From assembly GCF_000046705.1 (NCBI RefSeq), contig NC_005956.1, forward strand, positions 124,001-188,000: DNA of 64,000 nt, in the 5' to 3' direction. The stretch is from Bartonella henselae str. Houston-1. Lineage in GTDB: Bacteria > Pseudomonadota > Alphaproteobacteria > Rhizobiales > Rhizobiaceae. A model generated the notes under the pieces. The model was not told where the DNA came from and made no database searches. It saw only the letters and a list, made by a program, of their open reading frames with translations. Positions 12,627 to 23,550 of this stretch are shown here, in pieces (the first letter of the stretch is position 1; each line of letters opens with the position of its first letter). The position numbers were made by a program, and so were the translations under genes.

Positions 12627-15371
12627 TTATAAGGGATTATTTTTTTCAAGTTGTTTAAGGTGATAAAGGGCTTCTAAAGCTTGCTTAGGAGAGAGTTCGT
12701 CAGGATGGATATTTTTAAAAGCTTCATGGAGCATAGAATATTTGTTTGTGTCTTCATTGAGGGAAGATGTTGTTTTAAGGGAAAAAAGCGGTAAGTCATC
12801 AATTAATTTATGTCCTTTTCCCGCCATTTCACCTTGTTCTAATTGCTGTAGAACGTCTGTAGCACGTGTAATAACTGCCTTGGGAAGTCCAGCAAGTTTT
12901 GCAACTTGTACGCCGTAGGATCGGTCCGCAGCTCCCGGCGTGACTTCGTGAAGAAAAATCACATCACCATCCCAATTTTTGACTTTCATGGTTACATTAT
13001 GAAGACGATCAAGTTTTTCTGTGAGTGCTGTCATTTCATGAAAATGTGTGGCGAGAATAGCACGACAATGGTTAACTTCATGAAGATATTCAACGGTTGC
13101 CCAGGCAATTGAAAGCCCATCAAAAGTCGACGTTCCTCGTCCGATTTCATCAAGAATAACAAGGGAATGCTGAGTAGCATGATTAAGAATCGTTGCTGTT
13201 TCTACCATTTCCATCATAAAAGTTGAACGCCCTCGTGCAAGATCATCAGAAGCACCAACACGACTAAATAAGCGATCAACAACGCCAATATGGGCTGAGG
13301 TAGCTGGAACAAAGGATCCCATTTGCGCCATAATGGCGATGAGAGCATTTTGCCGTAAAAAAGTTGATTTTCCTCCCATATTAGGACCTGTTAAAAGCCA
13401 TATCGCTGCATATTGGTGATTTTCTTGCAAAGAGAGGTCGCAGTTATTAGCAACAAAGGGTTCTGCTGCTTGCTTTCGGAGTGCTTGTTCTACGACGGGA
13501 TGGCGCCCTGCGGTAATACAAAAGGTAAGAGACTGATCAATTTTAGGGCGACAATATCCTTGTTCTTCAGCCAAATGCGCTAAAGCAACAGAAACATCCA
13601 AAACAGCAAGTGATTCAGCAGCTTTACGAATGAAATCAACTTGTTCAGTAATTTCATGAACAAGAGTGTCAAAGATTTCCAATTCAAGCGTCAATGCATG
13701 GTTGGCTGCATGAGCAATACGGCTTTCAAGTTCAGCAAGTTCTGTTGTGGTAAAGCGCATAGCATTTGCCATTGTTTGTCGATGAATAAAACGTGCTTTT
13801 GCTTGTGGAGTATTGGTGAGAGCGGTTGCCTGTAAGTTGGTTACTTCAATGAAGTAGCCTAGGATATTGTTATGCTTGATTTTGAGTGTTTTAATATCTG
13901 TTTCTTGAGCATATTGTGCTTGAAGTTCAGCGATAACACGGCGAGATTCATCACGCAAAGTGCGCATTTCATCGAGCTCTTTATGATAATGAGGGCGAAT
14001 AAAACCACCGTCTCGTTTAAGCAGGGGCAGATCATCGGCTAATGCTTGTTCTAAACGCAAATGTAAAGCAGTAGGTAAATGTGAGAAAATCTGTTGTACA
14101 TCACTAATTTCTTGAGGAAGCAATTCATTGCTAAGAAGCTGGTGAAGTTCACGAATAATTTCAAAACCGCGCTGAATTGAAGCCATATCACGTGGTCCTC
14201 CTCGGCCAAGAGCCAAACGTGAGACAGCACGTGGCATATCTGGTCCCCCTTTTAAGATGAGCTTTATGTCTTCTGCAAGAGATGTATTGCGCAGAAAAAA
14301 GGCAATCGAATCCAGACGTTTATCAATAGCTGAAGGCGTGGTAAGAGGTGCAATGAGGCGATCGAGGAGAAGGCGTGACCCCCCTCCTGTTACGGTGCGA
14401 TCAATGGCCTTTAGTAAGCTTCCATCCCGTTGTCCCGATGTGGTCCGTACAAGCTCAAGACTCAACCTCGTTGCGGCATCAATGAAAAGGGTAGCACTTT
14501 CATTTTGGCGCTCAGGACGCATGAGAGGAGGGCGATGCGTGATTTGTGTTTTTTCGATATAACGAATAGCTGCGGCAATTGCCGATAGTTCGGGACGTGA
14601 ATAATCAGCAATGCCTTCAAGGGTTGAGAGTTTAAAATAACTGCAAATGTCGCGTTCAGCAGTGATGACATCAAAGAGACTAGCGTGTTGAGGCGAAACG
14701 ATACAGTCTAGAACATTAAAAAGTGATTTATGAGATTTATCGTGGAAAAAGGAATCAGCCACAATGATTTCTTGTGGATCCACGCGCATAATGTCTGCTA
14801 AAAGTTTTTCGAGTCGACTTTCTGTGACACGAAATATGCCTGTTGAAATATCAATCCAGGAAAGGGCAAATTCCTCTCCATCGCTGGTTTTGATGCGGGC
14901 AAGTGTCATCAGATAGTTTGCGCGCGTTGGGTCGAGGAGTTTTTCTTCTGTTAGGGTTCCAGGTGTCACAAGGCGCACAACATCACGCCGAACAATTGAT
15001 TTTGATCCCCGTTTTTTAGCTTCTGCTGGATCTTCTGTCTGTTCACAAACAGCAACACGATAACCACAGGAGATCAATTTTTGTAAATAATCATCCGCAG
15101 TATGAACTGGAACACCACACATAGGAATATCTTCACCTAAATGTTTCCCGCGTGTTGTGAGCGTAATTCCTAAAACTTGAGCAGCTTCAATTGCATCATT
15201 AAAAAATAATTCATAGAAATCACCCATACGGTAAAACAGAAGGCAATCGCTATTAACTGCTTTGATTTCGATATATTGCTCCATCATAGGTGTGAGGCGT
15301 TCTTTATGTGGAGCAGATGAGGGAGCCGATTGTGGGGTTAAATTGTTTTTATTATCAGTTTTATTATCCAT
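12627..15371 (-). CDS. mutS: DNA mismatch repair protein MutS
   Basis: 914 residues, normal for MutS of this group. It recognises mismatches and starts methyl-independent or directed repair with MutL. The mismatch-binding [15 protein letters not shown] motif sits near residue 46, with the Phe-x-Glu pair present. The ATPase domain has the P-loop [14 protein letters not shown], Walker [18 protein letters not shown], and LATHFHEM. A helix-turn-helix dimerisation tail ends the protein. About 37 residues of low-complexity polar sequence precede the conserved start region, and an in-frame internal start remains possible. It is transcribed divergently from maeB, 209 bp away. Confidence 0.97.
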   Translation of the reverse strand: MDNKTDNKNNLTPQSAPSSAPHKERLTPMMEQYIEIKAVNSDCLLFYRMGDFYELFFNDAIEAAQVLGITLTTRGKHLGEDIPMCGVPVHTADDYLQKLISCGYRVAVCEQTEDPAEAKKRGSKSIVRRDVVRLVTPGTLTEEKLLDPTRANYLMTLARIKTSDGEEFALSWIDISTGIFRVTESRLEKLLADIMRVDPQEIIVADSFFHDKSHKSLFNVLDCIVSPQHASLFDVITAERDICSYFKLSTLEGIADYSRPELSAIAAAIRYIEKTQITHRPPLMRPERQNESATLFIDAATRLSLELVRTTSGQRDGSLLKAIDRTVTGGGSRLLLDRLIAPLTTPSAIDKRLDSIAFFLRNTSLAEDIKLILKGGPDMPRAVSRLALGRGGPRDMASIQRGFEIIRELHQLLSNELLPQEISDVQQIFSHLPTALHLRLEQALADDLPLLKRDGGFIRPHYHKELDEMRTLRDESRRVIAELQAQYAQETDIKTLKIKHNNILGYFIEVTNLQATALTNTPQAKARFIHRQTMANAMRFTTTELAELESRIAHAANHALTLELEIFDTLVHEITEQVDFIRKAAESLAVLDVSVALAHLAEEQGYCRPKIDQSLTFCITAGRHPVVEQALRKQAAEPFVANNCDLSLQENHQYAAIWLLTGPNMGGKSTFLRQNALIAIMAQMGSFVPATSAHIGVVDRLFSRVGASDDLARGRSTFMMEMVETATILNHATQHSLVILDEIGRGTSTFDGLSIAWATVEYLHEVNHCRAILATHFHEMTALTEKLDRLHNVTMKVKNWDGDVIFLHEVTPGAADRSYGVQVAKLAGLPKAVITRATDVLQQLEQGEMAGKGHKLIDDLPLFSLKTTSSLNEDTNKYSMLHEAFKNIHPDELSPKQALEALYHLKQLEKNNPL

Positions 15372-15580
15372 TTTTACGCGCTCGTTTCCTTCAAGTGAGG
15401 CTTTGATACCCTTTTTTATTTACTTCAATGTTTATCTTCATTATCTGTGAATTGAAACGCATGATTAGGTCTGTTAAAGCAAGCATAGCGATTTCTAGCA
15501 TCTGAATCAAATTGTAAAGTTGGATAATTACACGCATTATCGAGCAAAATTTATACTGTTTTTGGGAAAGCTTAAGTGAG

Positions 15581-17878
15581 ATGAAAAAGAATGAGCAAGA
15601 TCAGAAAACACACCAAACGGTTTATAATATCAGTGAGCGAGAAGCTCTAGACTTTCATAGTCGTGGTCGTCCTGGAAAGCTTGAAATTGTTGCAACAAAG
15701 TCTATGGCAACACAGTATGATTTAGCACTTGCTTATTCGCCAGGTGTTGCTGTTCCGGTTAAAGCGATTGCTCAAAATCCAGAATTGGCTTACGATTATA
15801 CGACAAAGGGCAACCTTGTTGCTGTAATATCAAATGGAACCGCTATCTTGGGTTTAGGAAATTTAGGTGCACTAGCGTCTAAACCGGTGATGGAAGGTAA
15901 AGCAGTACTTTTTAAGCGCTTTGCGGATATTGATTCTATTGATCTGGAAATTGATACGAATGATCCGGAAAATTTTATCAATCTGGTTCGTCATTTAGAG
16001 CCCTCTTTTGGCGGCATCAATCTGGAAGATATTAAAGCACCAGAATGTTTTATGATTGAAAGTCGCTTACGCGAGGTCATGAATATACCCGTTTTTCATG
16101 ATGATCAACATGGTACAGCAATCATTGTGGCTGCTGGAGTACTCAATGCCTTGTATTTAACAGGGCGCGATATGGAAAATACGCGGTTAGTTTGTAATGG
16201 TGCTGGTTCTGCGGGAATTGCTTGTATTGAGTTGATTAAGGCGATGGGATTTCGATCTGAAAATATCATTTTATGTGATACAAAAGGTGTTGTTTATGAG
16301 GGGCGCAAAGAGGGGATGAATCAGTGGAAATCTGTTCATGCTGTTCGAACAGATAAACGCACGCTTGCTGAAGCGATGGAAGGTGCCGATGTGTTTTTTG
16401 GGGTTTCTGCTAAAGGTGCGATTACCCCTGAAATGGTAAAATCGATGGCACCTCGTCCGATTATTTTTGCTATGGCTAATCCTGATCCAGAAATTACGCC
16501 GGAAGAAGTGATGCAAGTGCGTAAGGATGCTATTATCGCAACAGGTCGTTCCGATTATCCAAATCAGATTAATAATGTTCTTTGTTTTCCTTATATATTT
16601 CGTGGTGCGCTTGATGTGCGTGCGACAGTTATTAATGAAGATATGAAGATTGCTGCTGCAAGAGCTATTGCGGATTTGGCTCACGAAGAAGTACCTGATA
16701 GCGTTGCCGAAGCTTATCGTGGAAAGCGCTTGAAATTTGGTCCGAATTATATCATCCCTGTTCCTTTTGATCCGCGTTTGTTTACTGTTGTTTCAATTGC
16801 GGTGGCAAAAGCGGCAATGAAAAGCGGTGTTGCGCAAAGGCACATTGATGATTTAGAAGCTTATGAGCGTGATTTGAATGCGAGACGTGATCCCATTTCT
16901 TCCATGATGCGTGGTGTTTATAATCACGTTCGTCAGTCACCAAAACAAATTGTCTTTGCCGAAGGTGAAGAAGAGCAGGTAATGCGAGCAGCTGTTTCCT
17001 ATGTCCATCAAAAATTAGGACAGGCGATTTTGATTGGTCGTGAAGAACAAGTGAGAGAGAATGCTGCTATTGCTGGAATTGATCTTGAGCGTGAAGGCAT
17101 TTCTGTTATGAACGCCAAGCTCTCTTGTCGTTTGGATGCTTACGCGAATTATCTTTATAAAAAAATGCAGCGTCAAGGTTGGCTGTTGCGTGATTGTCAT
17201 CGTCGCATCAACAATGATCGCAATTATTTTGCTGCTTGTATGGTGGCATTAGGGGATGCTGATGCAATGGTTACAGGGGTTACACGCAATTATGAAACAG
17301 CGTTGATTGATATTCGTCGGGTGATTGATGAAAAACCGCGAGAACGGTTAATTGGTATTTCAATGGCCATTTGTCGTGGACGAACTGTGTTTATTGCCGA
17401 TACAGCTGTTTATGAGAATCCTAACGCCGAAGAATTTGCGCATATAGCCGAACAGACAGCTTCTTTTGTTCGTGGATTGGGGTATCAACCACGGGTGGCA
17501 TTTGTGGCATTTTCTACTTTTGGTTATATGAAAGGACAGGTTACGCGCCATATTCAAGATGCCGTTAATATTTTGCGTGAACGCAGGGCTGATTTTGAAT
17601 TTGATGGAGAAATAAGTGCTGATGTAGCGCTTAATGTGAAATTGATGCAGCAATATCCCTTTATGGGATTAACGGAACCTGCTAACATTTTGGTGATGCC
17701 TGGATATCATGCGTCTTCTATAGCAAGTAAAATGTTGCAAGAGCTTGGTGAAGCAACCATTATTGGTCCTATTTTGATTGGACTGGAAAGATCTGTTCAA
17801 ATTGTACCATTTAGTGGCAGTGATACGGATGTTGTCAATATCGCAACCCTAGCCGCTTACCATGCAGAAAAGTTATAA
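15581..17878 (+). CDS. maeB: NADP-dependent malic enzyme with phosphotransacetylase-like domain
   Basis: 765 residues. It decarboxylates malate to pyruvate with reduction of NADP. The N-terminal malic domain (about 1-430) contains [20 protein letters not shown] and the nucleotide-binding [13 protein letters not shown]. The C-terminal part (about 440-765) resembles phosphate acetyltransferase and is typical of the large malic enzymes of proteobacteria, where it is thought to be regulatory rather than catalytic. The ATG lies 9 bp after a weak AAGTGAG site. A terminator-like hairpin follows the stop. Confidence 0.95.
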   Translation: MKKNEQDQKTHQTVYNISEREALDFHSRGRPGKLEIVATKSMATQYDLALAYSPGVAVPVKAIAQNPELAYDYTTKGNLVAVISNGTAILGLGNLGALASKPVMEGKAVLFKRFADIDSIDLEIDTNDPENFINLVRHLEPSFGGINLEDIKAPECFMIESRLREVMNIPVFHDDQHGTAIIVAAGVLNALYLTGRDMENTRLVCNGAGSAGIACIELIKAMGFRSENIILCDTKGVVYEGRKEGMNQWKSVHAVRTDKRTLAEAMEGADVFFGVSAKGAITPEMVKSMAPRPIIFAMANPDPEITPEEVMQVRKDAIIATGRSDYPNQINNVLCFPYIFRGALDVRATVINEDMKIAAARAIADLAHEEVPDSVAEAYRGKRLKFGPNYIIPVPFDPRLFTVVSIAVAKAAMKSGVAQRHIDDLEAYERDLNARRDPISSMMRGVYNHVRQSPKQIVFAEGEEEQVMRAAVSYVHQKLGQAILIGREEQVRENAAIAGIDLEREGISVMNAKLSCRLDAYANYLYKKMQRQGWLLRDCHRRINNDRNYFAACMVALGDADAMVTGVTRNYETALIDIRRVIDEKPRERLIGISMAICRGRTVFIADTAVYENPNAEEFAHIAEQTASFVRGLGYQPRVAFVAFSTFGYMKGQVTRHIQDAVNILRERRADFEFDGEISADVALNVKLMQQYPFMGLTEPANILVMPGYHASSIASKMLQELGEATIIGPILIGLERSVQIVPFSGSDTDVVNIATLAAYHAEKL

Positions 17879-17883
17879 AAAAT

Positions 17884-17913
17884 AAAGGCCTCTGATATTT
17901 CAAGGCCTTTTTG
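17884..17913. terminator. Hairpin terminator between convergent maeB and secB
   Basis: An 8-bp stem AAAGGCCT/AGGCCTTT encloses an 11-nt loop and is flanked by T-rich DNA on the plus side and A-rich DNA on the other side. It can serve both convergent genes. Confidence 0.75.
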
Positions 17914-17928
17914 ATAAAAAATAAATTT

Positions 17929-18405
17929 TTAAGATGAGAGTGTTTGGCTGTTTTTTTGTTCTTCAGCAACACGCTTTTGAAAGAGAGCTGCAAAATCAAT
18001 TGGATCAATCCACAAAGGTGGAAAACCACCATTTTGAGTAGCGTCAGAGATAATTTGCCGAGCAAATGGAAACAAAAGACGGGGGCATTCAATAAAAACA
18101 AGTGGCATAACATGCTCTTGAGGAATGTTTTTGATATGGAAAACGCCACCGTAAATCAATTCTACATGAAATAATGTTTCACTATCATCACTAGCTTTAA
18201 CTGAGAGTGATAAAACAACATCATAATTGTCATCGCCAATTGGATTAGCATTGACATTAATATTGATATCAATTTGTGGTGCTTTTTCACGTGGACGTAG
18301 TGAGCGAGGGGCACTTGGGTTCTCAAATGAAAGATCTTTTAAATATTGAGTTAATACAGCAAAAACGGGTTCTCCATCATTGTTGTTAATTTCACTTTCA
18401 GCCAT
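17929..18405 (-). CDS. secB: Protein-export chaperone SecB
   Basis: 158 residues. A cytosolic tetrameric chaperone that keeps precursors unfolded and hands them to SecA. Family marks are [19 protein letters not shown] near the N-terminus, [12 protein letters not shown] in the middle, and the [20 protein letters not shown] segment leading to [15 protein letters not shown]. The short C-terminal tail is polar. It is next to fxsA, Tim44-like and Smr genes, an arrangement known in Rhizobiales. Confidence 0.96.
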
Positions 18406-18550
18406 ATTACTAACCTCATCATAATATATGTATTTCTATTTTAGATCTAAAGACAAGGCTGGTTATCACGCCTTGCAGAAGGTTGCAAGAAATGCTCTAC
18501 TTTTTTGATTATTTTTTTATTTTTTAGTCGTTACAGATTTTTGCGTCTTT

Positions 18551-19057
18551 TCAATGATTATTATCATTTTTACGCCATGAAGATTCTGTGGTATTGCGGA
18601 TTTGGTAGTCTTCTGCTTTCAGATCGATTATTTCCTCAGACTCATTTTGGGTCTTAGTACTGTTTTTATTATGTTTATTCATTTTATTTCTAAGTGATGA
18701 AAGTAAATACCAGGCAATACCACGGACTGGTTTAATAAGGAGTAATATTCCCAAAATATCGCTCACAAAACCAGGAAGAATAAGCAAAATTGCGCCAATA
18801 ATGATACAGCCATCATTTATGATATAATGCTCTAATGTTTGCCCTTGAAGAAGTTCACGTTGTAGATTTTTTAAAAGGCTTCCCCCTTGAATTCTTAACA
18901 AAATGCTTCCAGCTATTGTCGTTAAAATGATCAAACTCAAAGTTGCTAAAATTCCAATTTCTTTTCCAACAAAGATAAAACCAGCGATTTCAACAAGGAA
19001 AATACCAAGGGTAAAAATGATAAAAAAGCGAGGATTTATAGGGTAAGATTTGATCAC
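18551..19057 (-). CDS. fxsA: FxsA family inner-membrane protein
   Basis: 168 residues. FxsA-type proteins are small membrane proteins; E. coli FxsA is linked to exclusion of phage T7. Hydrophobic segments lie at about 8-30, 31-52 and 75-103. The family pattern GSILLRIQGG and the LLLPGFVSDILG-like segment (here LILPGFVSDILGILLL) are present. The last 45 residues are charged and soluble. It is divergent from the Tim44-like gene, 180 bp away. Confidence 0.88.
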   Translation of the reverse strand: MIKSYPINPRFFIIFTLGIFLVEIAGFIFVGKEIGILATLSLIILTTIAGSILLRIQGGSLLKNLQRELLQGQTLEHYIINDGCIIIGAILLILPGFVSDILGILLLIKPVRGIAWYLLSSLRNKMNKHNKNSTKTQNESEEIIDLKAEDYQIRNTTESSWRKNDNNH

Positions 19058-19234
19058 ATGAAAATTCCCTTTTCAAGGTTTGAAACAGAAAATTATTGAA
19101 GAAAACTTCTTTTAAAACTTAAACAAGAATCTATAAAGGCACTTAAATGCAAGATTCCCTATTTTACATATTTATTGATAAATGATATTGACTGCAATGT
19201 TTATTGTAGATCATTTTAGTTTTGGAGATTGACA

Positions 19235-19933
19235 GTGCCCATGGAATTTGACATCGTACTTGTCTTAGCTCTTGTTATTATGGTTGTTGTTTTCATGCAA
19301 CTTCGTAATGTATTAGGAAAACGGATTGGTTTTGAAAAGCCTCCTTTTGATCCTTATTCGAGTCGTTCTAAAAAACAGATTGAAACAGAAACGGCTGATA
19401 ATAATGCTTCATTATCTCATCAAGTTAATTCGCAAAAAAATGATTTTAGCGAAATTGATGCAATTGCACCAGAAGGAAGTGAACTAAATAAAGGTTTACG
19501 AGCACTTCACCAGAATGATCCTCATTTTTCTCCTCAATTTTTTATAAAGGGAGCTCAAGTTGCTTATGAAATGATTGTAACAGCTTTTGCTAAAGGGGAT
19601 CGTAATCAACTGAGGAGATTGCTTTCTCAGGATGTTTTTGAAAGCTTTGATGCTGCCATTGAACAACGCGAAAAAAACAATGAGAGAGTTCAGTTTACTT
19701 TTGTCGGAATTAATAAAATCGAATTTGTTGCAGCAGCGATGCAAGAAAAGGAAGAATTTTTGACTATACGTATTGTCAGTGAAATGATTTCTGCGACTTA
19801 CAATGAGCAGGGAGAACGTATAGATGGTGATCCTGATACTATTGTAGAAATTAGAGATATTTGGACTTTTGTTCGCAATAGCTTATCAACAGATCCAAAC
19901 TGGAAGCTTTTTGCAACAGAAGATGAAGATTAA
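19235..19933 (+). CDS. Tim44/TimA family membrane-anchored protein
   Basis: About 232 residues. One N-terminal membrane segment (about residues 6-22) is followed by a polar linker and a C-terminal Tim44-like domain (about 85-232) with FIKGAQVAYEMIVTAFAKGD and the late IVEIRDIWTFVRN segment. Bacterial members are membrane-tethered adaptors of uncertain role. Three in-frame starts are possible: TTG 19229, GTG 19235 and ATG 19241. The GGAG at 19224-19227 is best spaced for GTG 19235, which I chose. It lies 62 bp upstream of the Smr gene and is probably co-transcribed with it. Confidence 0.88.
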   Translation: MPMEFDIVLVLALVIMVVVFMQLRNVLGKRIGFEKPPFDPYSSRSKKQIETETADNNASLSHQVNSQKNDFSEIDAIAPEGSELNKGLRALHQNDPHFSPQFFIKGAQVAYEMIVTAFAKGDRNQLRRLLSQDVFESFDAAIEQREKNNERVQFTFVGINKIEFVAAAMQEKEEFLTIRIVSEMISATYNEQGERIDGDPDTIVEIRDIWTFVRNSLSTDPNWKLFATEDED

Positions 19934-19995
19934 AATATTTTTTGTCTATAAAATCATATAAATAAAATTGATTTATTGAGAGATTGAAGATTGAA

Positions 19996-20616
19996 ATGTC
20001 TACGGATGAATGGAGAACAGAAAGGGATCCGTTGGTTTCACAGGACCGCTTTCTCTGGGAGAAGGTATGTTGTACAATAATACCGCTTCATAAGAAGCGC
20101 TATTCTTCTTTTGCAAAAGAGGTCGTAAATGTTTCTAAAGATGCGGTGAAGATCAACAATAAGAAACAGTACATAACACAAATTCTCCCATTGTCTCAGG
20201 CAAACCAACAGAAATTAACAGAGGTTAAAAGAGAAAAGAAGGCGATTGCACAAACGCATAAGATTCATTTTTTTGATCGTGTTGTCCATCGTAAAATTGC
20301 CAAAGGTCATTATTCTATTGAAGCTCGTCTTGATCTTCACGGTTGTATGCAGGAAGAAGCTTATTTTTTCTTGAAAAAATTTCTACAATCATCTCAACAG
20401 AATGGATTGCGTTATGTGCTTGTGATCACAGGAAAGGGCCGGTCACCGGGGAGTAATGGTGTTTTGTATCAGTCTGTTCCTCACTGGTTGTCAACACCGG
20501 CTTTTCGATATTATGTTCATGCCTTTGAGCAAGCTGCTCGTCAACATGGTGGTGATGGTGCACTTTATGTTCGATTGCGCCGTTTTCTACCCGGGAAAGG
20601 GTATGATGTTGTTTAG
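19996..20616 (+). CDS. Smr domain protein
   Basis: About 206 residues from the ATG at 19996; a TTG at 19984 would add four residues. The C-terminal half is an Smr (small MutS-related) domain with the hallmark LDLHG at about residue 113, the VLVITGKGRSPG loop, and the closing GGDGALYVRLRR. Such domains are often nucleases or nucleic-acid binders, but the role of this stand-alone protein is not known. The N-terminal half is basic and poorly conserved. As I recall, other Rhizobiales usually have mltA between the Tim44 and Smr genes; it is absent here. Confidence 0.9.
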   Translation: MSTDEWRTERDPLVSQDRFLWEKVCCTIIPLHKKRYSSFAKEVVNVSKDAVKINNKKQYITQILPLSQANQQKLTEVKREKKAIAQTHKIHFFDRVVHRKIAKGHYSIEARLDLHGCMQEEAYFFLKKFLQSSQQNGLRYVLVITGKGRSPGSNGVLYQSVPHWLSTPAFRYYVHAFEQAARQHGGDGALYVRLRRFLPGKGYDVV

Positions 20617-20777
20617 GCTGCTTTAGGTTTGATATTGGTTTCATCAGCTATCGTATTTTCAGTCCATAAAGGAATGTGAGCATGCGAAATTTTATTATGG
20701 ATGTTTACATTATTGCTTTCAATTTTTACGGACAGGCATTCTGATTTTGTGGTTTTATAAGAGAGTTGAATGACCAT
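20613..20777 (-). CDS. Possible small protein, 54 residues
   Basis: A minus-strand ATG-to-TAA frame whose stop overlaps the Smr stop. It encodes 54 mostly polar residues with no membrane segment and no recognised motif. Codon use looks gene-like by eye, but there is no strong ribosome binding site. It may be a remnant of a gene convergent with the Smr gene. Confidence 0.25.
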   Translation of the reverse strand: MVIQLSYKTTKSECLSVKIESNNVNIHNKISHAHIPLWTENTIADETNIKPKAA

Positions 20778-21399
20778 TATTGCTGAAAAACATTTGTGAA
20801 AATAAAGAATATCAAAGGACTAACGATTTTTTTGTAGGCTTTGATTTTTCTCTAGCGATTAAGCATCTGTTGTCTTGATTCTTGATTATTTAGGTTAGCA
20901 TAGCATTACATTGAGATTGGTGAATATTATCGGCAGTTGCATTATTAAATCATACTATTTTTTATTAAGAGTACACGTTGTCATGAAGGTTTGTCACTAC
21001 CACGCTTATGTTTATGAAGTAAATAGATCGGCTATTATATTGCCTTCGATATTGCAACGGCTCTTACATTAAGAGTGTTGATTCATAGAGCTATATTTAG
21101 TTTTGTCCTCCATATTTTATTTATACGTTTCGCTCTGTTGTAACGCGCGAAAACGATTTTTTAATTCTTAAAGATAAAATAACTATATTCAAGGATTTAA
21201 TTCAATAGGAATCTGTTTTTTTATAATTAAAAAACAATATGTTACTGTAATTATCAAAAGAGGGCTGAGAAGTTTGTTCCTGTTAAGACATCAATACTCG
21301 CTGATATGCTATGGGTAAAGATATTGTCAGAGAGAATAGAGCCTGTTTTTAAGAGTAATCTATTTGTATAACAGTGTATGGAATGCGTTTTGATTTGAA

Positions 21400-22012
21400 A
21401 AGGCGTATGATTATGGAGGCAATGAAAGAGCGGTTAACTCTAATAAAGCATGTGCTTTTAGTTTGCATGTCAACTAATCTCCAATCCTAATGCAGCCGCA
21501 TGTTTGAAGAAAATATATAAGACATTTCATTGCCTTACATAAAACTTGAGTTATGTCAGATTAAGAGTATGGCATATTTCTGTTTTGGGTAATCTCTCAA
21601 ACGGGTAAATAGCCTCATTGGGAAGAATATGAAGCTGTAAAGGTAAAAAACAATTTTCATCTTTCCTACCCTATTTAAATTCAGTTTTACTTTCAAAAGC
21701 TTCCATAACAATATCTTTTAAGTAATGGAAATTATGCAACTCTTCACATTTTTGCTTATCGTATTCTTTATGCGACTAGTCCTTCAAGGAAAACAGAACA
21801 CCGTCGTTTTGCTCATTCACGCACTTACTTTTTAAAAGACATCTCTCATTGATTTCAAGTCTATCTCACGGTGGGTGTGAAGAGTATAACGTAAGATCCA
21901 TTGAATACCCCACATTCTTACACTTATGAGGGGGTAAGTCACTCCCATCATTTTATTTACCGCTCCCGATATTGTAAAAGGTTCTTGTACTGAGATGGTT
22001 CATGAGGGGCAT
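21400..22012 (-). pseudogene. Relic 2 of a P4-type tyrosine recombinase, longest copy
   Basis: Read on the minus strand from an ATG at 22012, with several stops and frame changes. Recognisable pieces in order are a start MPLMNHLSTRTF, a degenerate NDGSDL-HKCK segment, HNFHYLKDIVMEAFESKTEF, FLPLQLHILP, HAAALGLEI, and KLKAHALLE. These parallel intact P4 integrases in Bartonella and Brucella, where I recall LKDIALDAFESRKAELK, WFSPLELHILPKLG, HAAALGLDVDLQATAKARALLGK. The sequence thus covers the arm-binding and core-binding domains. The catalytic Arg-His-Arg-Tyr domain was not found. Confidence 0.72.
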
Positions 22013-22059
22013 ATTGAGTCTTTTCTAAGACGGCTTTTATCCACATTGTTGGTCTTCTT

Positions 22060-22218
22060 AAACTCCTAAGCCTATTTCAAGTAAGTGCCCGTGAATGGTA
22101 TATCGTGAAAGCCGTTGTACATTACCATTTCTTTACGCTTATGAAGTTTCACGCCGGCCTCATCATTCTATTTACCAGCTCTCAATGTTGTAAAGGTTTT
22201 TGCATTGAGGCTGTTCAT
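22060..22218 (-). pseudogene. Relic 3 of a P4-type tyrosine recombinase, N-terminal part
   Basis: The minus-strand ATG at 22218 opens MNSLNAKTFTTLRAGK, then a stop, then NDEAG, a degraded KRK segment and RYTIHGHLLEIGLG in another frame. This is the DUF4102-type start of a P4 integrase. It is broken at about 22060, where relic 2 begins, so the two lie in tandem in the same orientation. At DNA level it is the closest match to relic 1 (shared CCGTGAATGG, TTTACGCTTAT, CATCATTCTATTT, TTCATAAGAGGTATTTTTA). Confidence 0.72.
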
Positions 22219-22539
22219 AAGAGGTATTTTTACTCTTTTCTGAAGTAGTTTTTACATCACGATAACTCTGTTTGTGAGATGCAAGCGAATGTTTTTTCTG
22301 ATTTTAAATGCAAAAATTTGAAAGAAAAAAATCTTAGGGTATTGGAACGCGCATTCAATCGATGAAATGGTGAATTGTTTTCATAAATCAATGTTTTGTA
22401 CTAAAAGAGCAAGCTACACAACATGTTTGCAAGGTTGATGCTTTCTGTTTTTAGGTTTTCAAGACATAATAAATGGGCTTTAGTTGTAATTAATATGTAC
22501 TTATTTATTTAGTAAGTACTTATTTGTGAAGAATATTTA

Positions 22540-23550
22540 TCACGTTTTATTTTCAGGAAATTCTAGCGGTTTAAAACGATAAGTTGTTGAGCAAAATTCA
22601 CATGTGACAGAAATATATTTATCTTTAACCATTTGATTGCGTTCTTCAGGGGGAAAACCTTCCAGTATTTCTTTAATTTTTTCGCGCGAACAGGAGCATT
22701 GATCTACAAGAGAAATAGGATTAAAAACTCTAACACCTTGTTCGTGGAAAAGACGGAATAAAAGCCGCTTACTGCCGATTTGAGGATCTGTTAATTCTGT
22801 ACTTTCAATTGTCGACGTTAGTGCTTTAGCTTCTTTCCATTGATTTTCAAGTTGAGCACGAGTTTTCGTTTCTTGTGGTTTTTTATTGGGTTCATATATT
22901 TTATGATGAGATGATGCTTGGGGCAAAAGTTGAGTCAAAATACCTCCTGCTCGCCAGCTTTTCTGCTGCTTTCCTTTTTGGTCGCGGTTAATCAATATAG
23001 CGACTGCTAAACGGATATCGGTGAGAATTTGTTCCGATTGGTCAAAATAGGCACGGGTAGCTTCTTGTAAATTTGATCCTTCTAATGCAACTATTCCCTG
23101 ATAGTCTTGTGTATGGGCGCCTTGGCGGATGGTGAAGGCTAAAGTACCTTTTCCTAGAAGTGTTTCGGAAGATATTTGATTATTGGCTATTGCTTGTTTC
23201 AGTTTTTCTTCATCAAAACGAGCGTACCCGCGTAGACTGAAAGGGGGAGAAAAATCACACACCAACATATTAATTGGTCCATTGGAATGGGTTTGTAAAA
23301 TAAATTTTCCTTTAAGTTTTAAGGAGCTTCCAAGCAGAACAGTTAAAACTAAAGCCTCTGCTAGAAGGTAAGAAACCGGTTCAGGATATTGATGTCTTGT
23401 GAGAATAGAATCTAAAGCTTTTCCAAATTGTACAGCACGTCCACGAATATCAAGTTCTTCGATTTGAAAGGGAATAACAGTATCATCTTCACTCAAGTAG
23501 ATGTTGTTGAGAGAGGCTTCATCTTTGGCTTGTTCGCGTTCTTCGCTCAT
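22540..23550 (-). CDS. hslO: Hsp33 family redox-regulated chaperone
   Basis: 336 residues. A holdase chaperone activated by oxidation and unfolding. The C-terminal zinc centre is intact: DQCSCSREK (CxC) followed 30 or so residues later by CEFCSTTY (CxxC). The N-terminal part contains FQIEELDIRGRAVQFGKALD, typical of the family in Rhizobiales. In those genomes hslO commonly follows argD-argF; here argF is missing and a 0.98 kb gap separates hslO from argD. Confidence 0.95.
   Translation of the reverse strand: MSEEREQAKDEASLNNIYLSEDDTVIPFQIEELDIRGRAVQFGKALDSILTRHQYPEPVSYLLAEALVLTVLLGSSLKLKGKFILQTHSNGPINMLVCDFSPPFSLRGYARFDEEKLKQAIANNQISSETLLGKGTLAFTIRQGAHTQDYQGIVALEGSNLQEATRAYFDQSEQILTDIRLAVAILINRDQKGKQQKSWRAGGILTQLLPQASSHHKIYEPNKKPQETKTRAQLENQWKEAKALTSTIESTELTDPQIGSKRLLFRLFHEQGVRVFNPISLVDQCSCSREKIKEILEGFPPEERNQMVKDKYISVTCEFCSTTYRFKPLEFPENKT

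Larger units (their letters stand above)
20778..22539. other. Gap with two tandem integrase relics
   Basis: 1.76 kb without an intact gene. About 20780-21400 shows nothing recognisable. The region 21400-22220 holds the two relics listed separately. From 22221 to 22539 there is only AT-rich sequence, including a short GTACTTA/TAAGTAC palindrome at 22497-22519 downstream of hslO. Confidence 0.6.

Noticed and set aside
16271..16684. 137-residue minus-strand open frame
   Set aside because: Lies wholly antisense to the conserved malic enzyme gene maeB and shows no motif of its own.
22497..22519. GTACTTA/TAAGTAC palindrome downstream of hslO as a terminator
   Set aside because: Weak AT-rich stem with no T tract on the hslO strand.
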